Origin: Symbiodinium kawagutii
Taxonomy: Eukaryota > Sar > Dinophyceae > Suessiales > Symbiodiniaceae
Direction of reading: 5' to 3'
Assembly (NCBI GenBank): GCA_009767595.1
Contig: VSDK01003873.1
Span: forward strand, 1-64,000
DNA: 64,000 nucleotides
Made by a program: the position numbers and the translations under genes. Below, in pieces: positions 1 through 11,030 of the stretch; the stretch's first letter is position 1, and every line of letters begins with the position of its first letter. A model generated the notes under the pieces. It searched no databases and was not told the DNA's origin. It saw only the letters and a program-made list of their open reading frames with translations.

Positions 1-39
1 CATTTAATAGGGGGGTCGGCGGCACCAGGGCGCTAGCCC

Positions 40-188
40 TACTTATAGTGATAAACCAACAATTTTTGGGGGGAGTTGCCCCCATTTATAGTGATCAAGC
101 AACAATTTTTTGGAGGAGTTGCCACCATATATAGTGATAAACCAACCGTTTTTTTGGGGGTTCCCAAACTGGCTTGAGAAACCACCAA
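40..188. repeat. three tandem half-copies of family A element
   Basis: Three successive 45-50 base units each contain a version of ATAGTGATAAACCAACAA followed by a T run and a GGGGG stretch. Only the last ends in the usual family A terminus (CTTGAGAAACCACC). It looks like local amplification of one half of the foldback element described at 18138. Confidence 0.6.
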
Positions 189-1000
189 ATGGCTTTTTTC
201 CATCAATCATGATGTGGCTATAGTTATGCTATGCACACCATCCCAAGAATCTGGGTCTTTCATAGGAAACCGATTTGGAGGCTCATTCAAGGCCGCACTG
301 CACAAATGGTTGGCACATATGTGGTCATTCGCGGCTGGCCCATGAAATTCGGGACATAATCTGAAGTAAGTTGAGGACACAATCCAAGGCACTAGTTGAT
401 AAATCATACATCTGTCAAGCGACTTTTCCTAGAGTCCTAGCTATTGGCTGGGCCTTAGCCACAAGGTCAATCGTTCGTCCAAACGCAAGCAGTTCCATCT
501 GCACATACAAGAGGATCGATAGATAAAAAGTCCAACAGCTCTGGCTGTAGCTCATCCCAAAGCCATAGAATCAATAAAGACCACATCATTTGCGACAACT
601 TTCCGGAATGAACCAAAGACATATTGCATCATTATCAGTGTCGTAGACCATAATTGACCATCCCTTGGAAGATGGAAATGTCATCAGCTAGGATCTCAAC
701 TCAACCATTGTGAACAATCTTAAACTTTAACAGTGAAGCCGTCATTGTTGTCCGAACTTACCATCCCGCAGACTTCCCATGTTCACGGATGCGCTTCATC
801 AACCATGTTGGCATGTGCATAGCTACGGTGAACTGGACACAGAATAATTATTCAAACAAATCACAGGTACAAAACACCATTCGTGCAAGGGTACACCATT
901 TGTGAAAGTACATCACTTTTCATTTGCTTCGAACACTCCTGTAGCTCCAAATTACTCCCCCTTTAAAGTTAAAGGGGTTTAGGGAGCCCACTGGTGCAGC
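189..1000. other. non-coding interval, nothing recognised
   Basis: Unique-looking AT-rich sequence without a splice-bounded island. A 66-codon open frame on the minus strand (207-407) has no composition support. Confidence 0.4.
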
Positions 1001-1165
1001 TCATTGCTCCTCCCGAACTGCCAGTTTCGCGGCCAAAACTTCTGAGTGCCCATGAGCGGAATGGTGTGGATATGAAAACAACACGGCCAAGCCCCGGAAA
1101 GCCATAGCGATCCCCTGATCCGCTTGAGTTTTGACGAGGATAAGCCAACATTGGGTGTCAGCCAT
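1001..1165 (-). CDS. possible terminal exon, unknown protein
   Basis: A GC-richer island reads on the minus strand from ATG at 1165 to TGA at 1001-1003, 54 codons beginning MADTQCWLILVKTQ and ending AAKLAVREEQ. Third positions are about 60 percent GC, above the surroundings. No family is recognised. The position downstream of a long run of minus-strand exons suggests it could be the 3' exon of that gene. It could also be a small separate ORF, because no strong acceptor is seen just upstream. Confidence 0.35.
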   Translation of the reverse strand: MADTQCWLILVKTQADQGIAMAFRGLAVLFSYPHHSAHGHSEVLAAKLAVREEQ

Positions 1166-1212
1166 GGTTGTGCGATCTCCCACTTGCCCCTTTACAATCT
1201 TTGATAATTACA

Positions 1213-1236
1213 ATAATATATATATATATATATATA
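1213..1236. repeat. AT dinucleotide microsatellite
   Basis: Uninterrupted alternating TA, followed by TATGTATATACATATA-like sequence to about 1300. Confidence 0.9.
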
Positions 1237-1380
1237 ATTGTTGTATGTATATACATATAGGTGCGTACAAGTATACATATCATATACGTGCGTGTATATT
1301 TCCTTCAAAATATACTAAGATATAAGTTCATATATGTTCTACAGCCTTTCATGCAATAATGATTAGAAGCATTCATCAAC

Positions 1381-1447
1381 CATGCGTGCCGGCCCCTCCC
1401 TTTGGTTCCCCCAACTTCTCGGCTCCAGCGGGATCTTCCAGGACTGC
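1381..1447 (-). CDS. internal exon, unknown protein
   Basis: The minus strand has acceptor ACATGTCAG, then 22 open codons reading AVLEDPAGAEKLGEPKGGAG plus TH, then one base and a GT donor (CATG|GTTGATG). It is short, GC-rich and hydrophilic, like the other exons here. Family not recognised. The plus strand is also open over part of this island but lacks a matching acceptor. Confidence 0.5.
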
Positions 1448-1511
1448 CTGACATGTGGACGTGGTGGTGCTGACCAAGGATACTTCCAAGTACAGGATCG
1501 CTGGACATCGA

Positions 1512-1674
1512 TTTCTCAAAATAGGGAACCTATGCGGACCACTCAAAAAGTCATCCAGCTTTCTTGAAAAACCAATTATTCTCAAAATAGGGGACCACCA
1601 AAATCACCACTTTGTCGGGTCAAACCGACTATTTGCAAATGATTTGGGGGATCCCCATTTTGAGAAACCCCACC
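1512..1674. mobile_element. family A foldback element, nested copies
   Basis: TTTCTCAAAATAGGGAACC opens the element, a second TTCTCAAAATAGGGGACC start lies inside it, and it closes with CCCCATTTTGAGAAACCCC. This suggests insertion of one copy into another. Confidence 0.6.
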
Positions 1675-2356
1675 TGGGTCTGTCCAAAAATGGTGTCTAG
1701 TGTAGCCTCAAAACTGGTGGTTTCCCTACGCTGATGGTCTGGATTTCCCTATTTTTTGGATGCTAAGCAGGTACCTTTATAGACCAAACTAATTGTTTCA
1801 ACAGTTTTGCCAGCATGCTGGATGCCCCCTACGCTGATCACCCCAAGGCAGAGGCTTCCAACAAGAAAGTGCAACAGAGGTACCAAAACTCATGGTGATT
1901 AATGGTTAATGGTTGGATATTCCTGGTTGGTTAATGCTTTGAATGGCTAGTACTGGTTATTACAAGAACTAGCCTTGGTACAAAAATGGTTTGCTATTGC
2001 TGTCCATCATTCATGATAATGGTTATTACTGTTCAAAATTACAGTATCACTGAAGGATGTACCACTAGTTGCTACAAAAAGTGTTGGTTAGTTGTTGTTG
2101 TTGTTGCTGTGGTTGTTGGTGACGGTCAACCATGATTGATGAGTCTACAGGGGTGCTGAGCAAGAGCGAATGGATACTGGTGATTCATGACTATGAACAA
2201 CAAACATGCGTGATGCCTAACTATTAACCAACTAGTCATAACCATTCACCCTAATCATAAACACATTCATAATGTCAACAGCAATCACATCCAAAGCAAC
2301 TATAACAGCAATGACGACATCATGAACAACAACAACAACATATTCATGTGCAACTG
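1675..2356. other. intron-like sequence
   Basis: Degenerate ATGGTTAAT/TTGTTG dialect with short (TTG)n at about 2093-2113 and (CAA)n at about 2328-2341. No exon-like island. Confidence 0.5.
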
Positions 2357-2468
2357 GGTGTTTCTGAACATAGGGGACCCCCTGGTCATCATCCTTTCTA
2401 TTCATCATTCATCATTGATAAACCATACATAACTTGGGGGTCCCAGTCACTGGCTTCAGAAACCTCCC
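2357..2468. mobile_element. family A foldback element
   Basis: Starts GTGTTTCTGAACATAGGGGA and ends GGCTTCAGAAACCTCCC, an imperfect inverted repeat of about 20 bases enclosing an AT-rich loop with the family's ATAAACCA core. Confidence 0.65.
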
Positions 2469-2782
2469 GTTTCTGTTCATACAATTCAGGTTGGTCTCCC
2501 CTATCAACCATTCTCATCAGAGCTCAAACCTCATATGACCCCATCATTAACCATAGTTAACCCTCCAAAATCTCCCAAACGCTCTCCATCCATCAAATTC
2601 CATGGAGTTCCAACCATCTACAAATCATTAGCCATAGTTGACCCCATTATTTACCATCGTTATCTATTAACCATACTTAACTCCAACCGTCCAACCATCA
2701 AAATTCCATGGGGGAACCATCCACATGACCCCGTCACTTCTCCAACCACTGGAGCTGTCCGCACCGCACGCTTTGCCCGCAC

Positions 2783-2929
2783 CTTGACCCACTGGTAGGA
2801 GACCAGCTGACCCTTGCGGCGTCGGATCTCCTGGGCCAACGGCCACAGCTCCTCCCAGTCCTCGGTGCAAAGTGCGTTCGGCGGCACGCGCGGCGGCAGG
2901 CGCGAGTTGCGGCACGTCCCTGTGATGCG
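2783..2929 (-). CDS. internal exon, unknown basic protein
   Basis: A strong GC-rich island on the minus strand: acceptor CCACCTTCCAG, exactly 49 codons (phase 0-0), donor AAG|GTGCGG. The peptide starts RITGTCRNSRLPPRV, continues CTEDWEELWPLAQEIRRRKG, and ends LVSYQWVK. The centre is a predicted amphipathic helix rich in W, E and R. Family not recognised. Length, phase symmetry and GC contrast with the flanks make this one of the clearest exons. Confidence 0.7.
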
Positions 2930-2939
2930 CTGGAAGGTG

Positions 2940-4710
2940 GCTAAGAATGATGGTTACATGGTGCTTAAATGTGCTTAATCTGGTTCATAAGCTGAGTAAT
3001 GAGCTGACTTTTGATGGTTAAATGATGGTGAGACTAATTTGCAATAGTGGTCGAAATGATGGTTCGAACGATGCGCAAAATCGATGGTTGATGCTGAGCT
3101 GCGGTGGTTCTGAACGTTGATTAGTAAGGTCGTTCATAATAACGGTTAGTCGAGGGCTGATTGTGTTTAATGATCTTTCAATGAAGATCTTGGTCAATAC
3201 TGGTGAATCATGCTCAGAAAGGTGATCCATAGTAAGCCAAGACCAGCCCAAGTTCTTCAACACGATCCCCCAGTTAGCATCTCATTTTTCAGACTTTCCG
3301 AAAAAATCAGAACATCATGATTTGGGGGGTACCACGCGTACAGTACCACCCTCAACTTACTTGATCGGTTTATCATGAACACTGCTAGTGACTCAGGTAG
3401 CAACCACGAGATTGTGAAAACTACCGTGCAGTGTATACCCCCTAGCTACCTACGTGGACTAGAACGATATAACGTTATCTGGACCAACAGTGCGATAGTC
3501 ACGCGTAGTCATGGTACCACCTCTGGCTCCAACGAGCGTCAAAGCTAGGTATGTACCCACATCTATAGCTGTTTGTCGCTAGTTCTCATCGCAAGGTACT
3601 AGCACGATTGAAAATCATTAATGAGCTAAAAAAACGATAATGTTCTTTAAACAATAACAGTGGACGGTATGAATAATTTTGTCTTTTAAATTGTCTGCTC
3701 ATGGTACTATCCAGATTATCAACACTGCTTCCTGAACCGTCTCCAAACGTCAAGTTATGGATAGTTATCAATTAACCATAATTAATGGTCATGAGTCATT
3801 AGTCATTTTATCAAGCACAAAAGTTATGGATACTTGTTGACATCAAAGGATGCTTTTGAAACCTTTGAATAATAGCCTTTGGTTAAAGTGATTTTAGCAA
3901 CCAAATAGCATTAGTTGATGTAATGAAAATGGTCATAAACCATAGTAGTCATGAGTGATTTCATCCATTGACCATAATGGATAAGCTAAACCACTAGTTA
4001 TTAACCATAATGGATGAGCTTTCTCTTCCGCCCATCTGCTGATCGTGTCCCAGCTGCCGCTTTCATTTTCAGCTGGCCATTGTTTGGAAAAACCTCAGGA
4101 AATGAAGGTGGAAAGAGGGTGAACGTGGACACATAACTGGTCATAGTGGGGCAAGAAGGTGGGCAATTACCTCAGAATGGTTATCAGGTTCCAACTCTGG
4201 TAAAAACACGCGGAGGAAATAATCATCAATATGAGTAAAACCCTTACGGTACCCCCATCAACTGACCCGGAATTACAGCCTAGTTGTGCAAGACCACTTG
4301 CCAGATGGGGGCGTGCCCTTGTGGCCCTCAGATTTACCCTGGCCCACAAATGATTAATCATTAAGTTTCTTGTTGCACGTTTGATGATCAATGATGATGG
4401 TTGCTGGTGGTTGACGATCAAAGGTCAATAATGCTTCATGGTGAAATCATGGTTACTGCTGGCTTACAAGCAATTGATGATTTACCGGATGGTTGCAATC
4501 CACACTTAACTAACCACTACTACAACGACCATCAAGTAATCATCACTCACAGTCAAGAACACAAGCTGAATCATGCTTGTTGATGCGTATATCCCAAGTT
4601 AATCAACTATCAAAAAACATCAACAATACCAACATTAACTAGCTAACAATATTCACTAACTCATTGTTCAAACAACTATTTGTTCATCAAATAACTGTTG
4701 GATGATCCTA
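2940..4710. other. long intron-like interval
   Basis: About 1.8 kb dominated by ATGGTT/AACCAT dialect with no exon-like island. At 3290-3570 it becomes unique sequence with several GGTACC-containing pieces, and nothing is recognised there. Minus-strand frames around 3018-3263 and 4167-4421 lack coding composition. Confidence 0.45.
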
Positions 4711-4827
4711 ACTGGTTGGTGGTTTCAACCCCTATGAAAAATTTGTAACCATATGCTTGTAAACCAACCATTTGTTCATCATTACATTTCGGAAAATAAG
4801 AAACACGTCAATCAAACCACCAACTAG
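4711..4827. mobile_element. family B introner-like element
   Basis: ACTGGTTGGTGGTTTCAACC at the left and AAACCACCAACTAG at the right form terminal inverted repeats of about 14 bases. The interior includes the family signature CCTATGAAAAAT and AACCAACCATTTGTT. The left end contains a GT and the right end an AG, so it is spliceable in principle. Confidence 0.75.
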
Positions 4828-5007
4828 CTAAACAATTTTGTAAACAATTCTAGCTACTAGTTGGTGAACAAAATACTTGTCATCCACTAAAATAAATAAC
4901 AATCATATCTAGAGTGGTAGTTACCCTTACTTAGATATATCAATCAGCTGATATCCATGACACTTGTCATCCCTAACGCCATGGTGAAAGCCTCGCGAAC
5001 CAAACAC

Positions 5008-5112
5008 CCTCCGCCCCCAGCGCCGGAACCGGGTGGCTCCATGGGTGGCGTCCGACGGACCGTCGGCGATGGCTCCGCCCAGGGCTGGGATGGTCTTCCG
5101 TGCCAACTCTTC
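5008..5112 (-). CDS. internal exon, possibly cell-wall-hydrolase-like
   Basis: Minus strand: acceptor CGTCGTTCCAG, exactly 35 codons (phase 0-0), donor AGG|GTGTTT. It reads EELARKTIPALGGAIADGPS followed by DATHGATRFRRWGRR. The order ALGG...DGPSDATHGATRF resembles the 'DPT.GATxF' segment of SleB/CwlJ-type cell wall hydrolases (Hydrolase_2 family), which occur in dinoflagellates. That link rests on a short motif and is tentative. The frame and splice borders are well supported. Two other minus frames are also open because of the high GC. Confidence 0.6.
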
Positions 5113-5239
5113 CTGGAACGACGGATGGCTGGCTTGGTTGGTTCGTTCGTTTGGTGATGACGCCTTGGCATCTGAATAAATATGTCATATCTCTAAAGAT
5201 ACATAGAAACAGAAATTAATACAGGTATATTTGTTGAAT

Positions 5240-5310
5240 ATAAATTAAATAAATAAATAAATAAATATATATATATATATGTATATATTTATAAATAGAG
5301 AGAGATATAT
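5240..5310. repeat. AAAT and AT microsatellite cluster
   Basis: AAATAAATAAATAAAT followed by alternating TA and GAGAGA. Confidence 0.85.
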
Positions 5311-5350
5311 ATGACAGAAGCAAAGGTATTATATCGACCATTTGTATTGA

Positions 5351-5689
5351 TTGCGACTGGTGCTGGCTTCTGGTGTCACTCCAGGGGCTGAACTCAATAA
5401 GTTTTGTGTGACAAATGATGGGATGAAGCTGCGAACTGGAAGGATGTTTGAGATTCCGAAGGTTGCCATACCTGCTCACCCTGCTACTCTCCATGTATCC
5501 TACAGGGATCGAAATATGGTGCGTGAGGCGATTGTCCGAGTTCTTAATTTAGTGAATTCGTTTCGTGCTGGGTGTATGATTCCTGACATTATGCACCATC
5601 AAGTCTCACTTGGCAGCAGAGTCAGAGCGTCAAAGACCAATTATATTGATTACAAACAATACAATCATTGCAAGCGTGTTATTCTATGA
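5351..5689 (+). CDS. doubtful 112-codon open frame
   Basis: An uninterrupted frame of 112 codons contains stretches such as EIPKVAIPAHPATLHVSYRD and MVREAIVRVLNLVNSF. Base composition is not raised over the flanks, there is no ATG at its start, and no acceptor or donor obviously bounds it. It is longer than most chance frames here and could be a decayed exon or a chance ORF. No family recognised. Confidence 0.2.
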   Translation: MRLVLASGVTPGAELNKFCVTNDGMKLRTGRMFEIPKVAIPAHPATLHVSYRDRNMVREAIVRVLNLVNSFRAGCMIPDIMHHQVSLGSRVRASKTNYIDYKQYNHCKRVIL

Positions 5690-5699
5690 TAAGAAGCGC

Positions 5700-7076
5700 A
5701 TTACATACAACACATCATATAGATTCCTAATACATCCGATGTAAATTCCTAATACATATGCTAATATAAATAAACTTAATATGATTATTTTATGATAAAT
5801 CAATATTCTTTATACATTACATTAAAATAAATTCCTAGTACATCTGACATGTACATGGTAAGGATGTACCTCTCTCTACGGTGCGCACGCTCCTGCTGCA
5901 TGGAGAGCGCATGGCAAAGATATGCACGGATACCTAGCACCAGAAAGTGAAGGCAGGAGCTCAAAAGCAACGGCGAACGCTGAACAAATCTGTTGGGTAC
6001 CATGTATGGTTGGTAGGTTTATCAATTGGGTACCATAACTATAGGTAGTTATGAAAACTGAACTATCAATTGATAACCCCTTGGCTTTATGAATTTCAGA
6101 GGTTTATCGATTTGGGGGACCTCTTGATAGGAAACCGGAAACCAGTTGCCTCAACTGGGGGATACCCCCTATCTACATGGTTGATAGATGTCAAATGACC
6201 GCTTCAGTGATGATCAACTTGGGTACCAGTTGGGTACCAGGGAAGCGGTAGATATAACTATCGCAAGGGTGAAAAATGGTGAATCTTGAGCAACGAATCT
6301 AACGCTTGACCATAAGGCATAAAAAACAACTTTTATGCCGGGCATCATTGGTGTTGTTACCCCTGTGATACATCGGAGTAGCTACACTTAACGAGTAGTT
6401 ACCCTGCTTAAGATTTGCCATTTCAAAGGGAATTGTTGCATGGAGCATCATTGGTTGTGAAATAGCCATAACCATTGTAGTCGTGCGCAGCATCATCACT
6501 GGTAGAGGTAAGTGGCGAAAGCATTGGCGAGAAACATATCAACGTTTGTTGCTTTGGCAAATCTTACCTGTTGCAAAAAAATGGTGATAATCCTAGCATG
6601 AATCACATTGTCAATCGCTCATGCTAAGCGAGAAGTTGACCAACAATACGGGCAAGTGGCCGAGCCAACAACGATCTCTATATATATATATATATGCATA
6701 TAAAAGTCATTCAACTGGTAGTTCCCCAACTTGCCCAACATTGAGCAACCTAACATTACGGTTCATGATTAATAATGATGGTTAAGGATGGTCCATGATT
6801 GGCTTACTACGCAGCTGGTGAGTTTGACAATGATGGCAGCTTGTCAGCTTCAACCCCTACTGTCTGGTAGACCTGGCAACGGAAAATCACCTACTTATGG
6901 ATGGTTTCCTGCATTTTCCATGCAAAAAACAGTAATTCTCCAGTGCCGGGTCAATCTACCAGAGCGTAGCTGGATTTATATCACTACCCAACCGTTGTGA
7001 CCACCAGCCCGTGAACCATCGATCCACAGAAAGCACAACTGGAGCTTCCACATCGATGGTTAAGAAGCATCAATGT
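5700..7076. other. intron-like interval with family C element
   Basis: AT-rich sequence. At about 6016-6175 lies a distinct repeat containing GATAGGAAACC, CCAGTTGCCT and GGGGGATACCCCCTA, related to the piece at 47472-47522. A TA microsatellite lies at about 6677-6696. No exon-like island. Confidence 0.45.
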
Positions 7077-7235
7077 GGGTGCTTCTCGAAATAGGGATGC
7101 TCCAATGATGAATAGTACCCATGTATTGACCACCCTTTTCAAAATATATGTGGGTGCTCCCAAACCATCCTTTTCAAAGCCTTTTCAGCAATAAAGCAAC
7201 CAGTTTTGGGGTACCCCTATTGAGAGAAACACCCA
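7077..7235. mobile_element. family A foldback element, enlarged
   Basis: It opens GGGTGCTTCTCGAAATAGGG and closes CCCCTATTGAGAGAAACACCC. The interior holds an additional CTTTTCAAAATATATGTGGG half-copy, so it appears to be a compound insertion. Confidence 0.5.
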
Positions 7236-7591
7236 TATATTGACCACCGTTGATGATTATGGTGAAGAAACATCACTGCTTGTTAAACATGAATCATAAT
7301 GGTCAAACGAAGTACCAAGCATTATATTGTTGATTGTGGGTGACTGTTGGAGTTTCATCTTTTTGATATCGAGCGTCAAGAAGCTTGACAAGCTATTCAT
7401 AGCCACTTCGAAGCATCACTAAAATGTTTTGAGACTAATTGTGTCAACTTACAAACCAATAACATCCATACTAAAGTAATCAGCTAATCACTAACCCGTT
7501 AATATCTACTAGCCCATTAATTTTCATCAAGACACATTAACCTGTAGCCTCAATAGGAACGATCATCATTGACCATCCTTGTCATCCTCAG

Positions 7592-7663
7592 GTGAAGCCA
7601 ACGTTGGGAATTGCACCTGCCAAGTCTGTTTCCGGAGCTTCAGGCTGCCTGGCTCGAAGAATG
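7592..7663 (+). CDS. possible internal exon, frame uncertain
   Basis: The plus strand shows acceptor TCATCCTCAG, 72 bases, then donor ATG|GTCGCAG. Two frames are open: phase 0 gives VKPTLGIAPAKSVSGASGCL; phase 2 gives EANVGNCTCQVCFRSFRLPG, which has higher third-position GC and a C-x-C-x-x-C arrangement. The strand disagrees with most neighbours, so this may be a gene within an intron or a false exon. Confidence 0.35.
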
Positions 7664-7744
7664 GTCGCAGCAAAAAACTAGGTTCAAGACGTGGCTAAGG
7701 CTGGTTTCTTACCATGTTTCTTCATGGTGGAGCAATGGTGAAAT

Positions 7745-7810
7745 GATGGTTAATCATGAAGTGATGGTTAATCATGAAGTGATGGTTAATCATGAAGTGA
7801 TGGTTAATCA
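7745..7810. repeat. 18-base tandem repeat
   Basis: ATGGTTAATCATGAAGTG occurs about 3.7 times without change. It is a locally homogenised version of the intron dialect. Confidence 0.9.
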
Positions 7811-8615
7811 ATGATTAGGGGCCAGCAGTTTTACTCTGTGATTGTTGCGAATGCAACTGTGATCAACTGTGTGTGTATATAGGTCAATTCGAACCACCCT
7901 TTCTTGGACTTTCATCCTGTCAGCTATCTGACTTTGTTGATTTTGGGTGATCCTCATATATAGTAAGTAAGAAACAGAAAATCGTTGACAAAACCTGCCA
8001 TGACCTAAAGTGAGTTGTCCCCTGTTGGTTCGGTACCTTTCGGATTTGTGTATGTAAATGGTTGTTCAAAAATATTGGAATATTTGGAATTTGAGTCAGC
8101 ACCTATATATCTTTTATGTAGCTGATATGCACCCCATTACATTTCATGATTTTGTCGGCCACCCTCTGGTAATCTATTACAGCCATGGAACATCCACAAA
8201 TGATTTGATGTTTTCCCAGGGTTTCTCTATAGAAGATGGTGATTTTTGAGTTATTCTCCACAGAACCTCCTGATTTTCTCAGATTGTCTCCGTAGAATTT
8301 TTCAGGTTTTCTCTGTAGAGTGTGTACTCATGTCAACATGGAGATGATTTTCCGCAAAATAGCAAGATTTGAGATGGTGAGTGGATGCAACTAGGGGTTC
8401 ATGGCGATGGTTGGTTGCTGATGCGACTTGATTGGTGGATTTGTACATCAAGTAATCCTCAATAGCGGTTTAACTTGGTGAATAGTGGCTCATGATGGTC
8501 AATCTTGGTTAAAAGTGATTTGTGATGGTTGATCTTGGCTAATAGTCGTGAATGATGGTTTTTAGTGCTGAACAACGGCTCACACAATGGTTAATCATGG
8601 CTAACAACAGCCAAC

Positions 8616-8691
8616 AAATCGCTTCATGGAGCGCTGTCCCAGCATCGCCTTGCAGCAGGCCGCATCATCACTTGGCGTTTGGCTGGTGCTC
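8616..8691 (-). CDS. internal exon, unknown protein
   Basis: Minus strand: acceptor TTTCTGTTCCAG, one base plus 25 codons reading STSQTPSDDAACCKAMLGQR then SMKRF, donor TTT|GTTGGC. Third-position GC is about 64 percent. The plus strand is also open here (a frame reading ERCPSIALQQAASSLGVWLV) but with weaker splice borders. Family not recognised. Confidence 0.5.
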
Positions 8692-8699
8692 CTGGAACA

Positions 8700-9079
8700 G
8701 AAAGATCGACCTTGAACTGGTTTGTGTTTGCAGTTGGCATTGGTCAACCTAGTATCACTAGTGGTTAATAACCATGGTTCATAATGGTTAAGAATGGTTT
8801 TGACATAGTGAGTGAAATTCCTCGAAAAAAATGCTGATAATGTTTTTACCATTAAATCAAAGTGAAATTGGCATCATTGGCATCATCAGTGGCTCCAATG
8901 ATGAAAAATAGCAATCATAGTAATATACCATTAAACCTAGCATCGGTTCTTTCACCACTAGTATAATTAGTCGTCAATAATGGTTAATAATGATTCATAC
9001 TGGTTAATAACTATTATATAGTCATGGTTTATAAAAAAAATGTGAATATCATGATTGTCATAGCTAGTAAAGCTCATGA
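8700..9079. other. intron-like sequence
   Basis: ATGGTTAATAATGG dialect only. Confidence 0.5.
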
Positions 9080-9176
9080 CTGGTTGGTGGTTGAAACACC
9101 TCTATGAAAAAATATGTTTGTCAACCAACCACTCAGTTGTTACTTCTTGGGAAACAAATCACACACTCAAATCAAA
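9080..9176. mobile_element. family B element, decayed right end
   Basis: CTGGTTGGTGGTTGAAACAC at left, then CCTCTATGAAAAAATATG and GTCAACCAACCA. The right end (AAATCAAACG) has lost the inverted repeat. Confidence 0.6.
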
Positions 9177-9307
9177 CGAGCGTCTTTGCACTGGTTTCAC
9201 CATGATTGAACATACATAGTACGGTAGCTATCCAACCATTTCTATCCAACCATTTCCATAAGTCATGCTTTATCTTAGCCCAACCATGAATGACGATGAT
9301 TTTATGA

Positions 9308-9389
9308 GTGTTTCTCCAAATAGGGAACCTAAAAGAATGAATGACCAGTATTGAATCATTTGGAGGGCCCGGTATTTTGAGAAACCACC
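9308..9389. mobile_element. family A foldback element, short
   Basis: GTGTTTCTCCAAATAGGGAA paired with GGTATTTTGAGAAACCACC around a 40-base loop containing AATCATTTGGAGGG. Confidence 0.65.
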
Positions 9390-9517
9390 TTATTGAACCC
9401 CCCAACATTCTCGACTCAACGACTACTCATGGTTTCACCGTGACGTAAAGATAATTCTATTAGTTCTTAATGTATGAATGGCAATGATTTTTTATGGAAC
9501 CACCAATCTCGACCAGT

Positions 9518-9799
9518 ACTGGTTGGTGGTTTCACCCCTATGAAAAATATCAGTCAACCAACCATTGTTGATAATTCCCAGTGAAAAAAAAGCGTGTCAA
9601 TCAAAACCACCAACCAGTAGTTGTTTAAGCATTGTTGTTGGTCATTATCCCCTATCATTAACCACTGTTAACGGGTCATAACCCTTATAAAACCCTATAA
9701 AACCACCAACCAGTTGAACTTAACCATAAGTTTGTTGCTTGGTATCCCCTATTATTAACCGTTACTAGTGGCTATAACTCCTTTAAAACCACCAACCAG
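9518..9799. mobile_element. family B composite: core plus two extension units
   Basis: A full B core (ACTGGTTGGTGGTTTC ... AAACCACCAACCAG, to 9617) is followed by two copies of the 75-100 base extension unit, which contains CCCCTATNATTAACC...GT...GGNTATAAC. Each ends again in AAACCACCAACCAG (9713 and 9799). The repeated termini suggest stepwise growth by internal duplication or insertion at the terminus. Confidence 0.75.
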
Positions 9800-9814
9800 T
9801 TGAATAATCATCTG

Positions 9815-9955
9815 AAGCCTTCTTTCAATCGCCGCCGTCCTCAGCTCCAGTCCTCGTGACATCGATGTGGCAGGCCGTTTCGTGGTTCCTGTAGCTTTGC
9901 CTCAACGTCTGTGGTGCTCAAGTGGCTGACCGGGTTTTCTGAGAAAATTTCAGCA
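9815..9955. other. GC-rich island, possible exon, strand unclear
   Basis: An island richer in GC than its surroundings follows directly after the composite B element. A plus frame reads SIAAVLSSSPRDIDVAGRFV. A minus frame reads GKATGTTKRPATSMSRGLEL. Neither has a convincing pair of splice sites, so coding status is undecided. Confidence 0.25.
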
Positions 9956-9959
9956 ATCA

Positions 9960-10935
9960 TAAGGTGGTTTTATAATCGGAAACCTGCGAGCCCCAAAATG
10001 AGACCTTGGTTTTAACCCTAGGGGGGCTCGTTTGTAGATTCTAACATTGAGACGTTAAGAAAAAAGCTTGAAGGTGATTGGACGGATAAGGCAAGATGTC
10101 TTAAGCAGCAGGCAAGCAATAGATGCTAAATAGTGTCAAACAAATAGATTCCAACAATCATCTTCGCCAAAAAGTGCCTGATTGTCGATTGATGTTGCTT
10201 AACGTCAGGACAATCATGACTTTGGTAACAGTTACTAAGCTGGATCATGATAGCAGACAGCAATCCAGCAGTCAATAATCATATATGCCTTTGAACGAAT
10301 CCCAAATCCCAGCCCAAAGAACCCTAGTGCGCATAGAGAAAAAGCGGGCTTTGCAAATCCATCAATTCTGGATCATCCAAGGATCTATTTCTAACGATCT
10401 AGTCACCATTTAACCACAGCTGATTCAGCTGTGCTGTCTCTGTGTAGGTTAGTTACACCAATGGAGCAAACAAACACACCACCTGCCCCAAGTACAGCAG
10501 GCGTTTTTGGTTGCTGCCAACAGCCAGTTAGAGACTGTCAATGCCTTTCTCAAAAGCTGTCTCTTCCCCCTCGGAGCAAATTCAGCGTGTGATCACCAGC
10601 TAAAATATTTGGGATATGCAAAGATGTATTCCGTGTTCTCGGTCCATGTGCATCATATCCAACATTGCCAGCAAAAGGACCCTTCCAAGTTGTAGGTCTC
10701 TCCACCCCCAGGTGGTATCATGTGGTATCAAGTGGTGTCAATTGCAGCTTCAGGCAACGTACATTAGTGTGCTGTCCAACCATGCTTCATACGAGCGCTA
10801 CAATAATCTTTGCGGATAAAAACACTCATATGACCTTTTCTATGGGTCGCAATCCCAGCCAATGCTAGAACGCGCTCGTTGAAACATCTTACGTCTATCA
10901 TATAACTACATCACATACATGCCTTCAAGCACGTA
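9960..10935. other. non-coding interval, nothing recognised
   Basis: Mostly unique AT-rich sequence with less of the ATGGTT dialect than elsewhere. Open frames of about 65 codons near 10507-10868 overlap one another and show no exon features. Confidence 0.35.
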
Positions 10936-11030
10936 TATATATATATATATATAAATATATATATACATATATATATATATGTTATTTAAATATATATATA
11001 TATGTTATTTAAATATATATATATATATAC
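10936..11030. repeat. TA microsatellite cluster
   Basis: Alternating TA tracts separated by two copies of GTTATTTAAATATATATATA. Confidence 0.9.
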
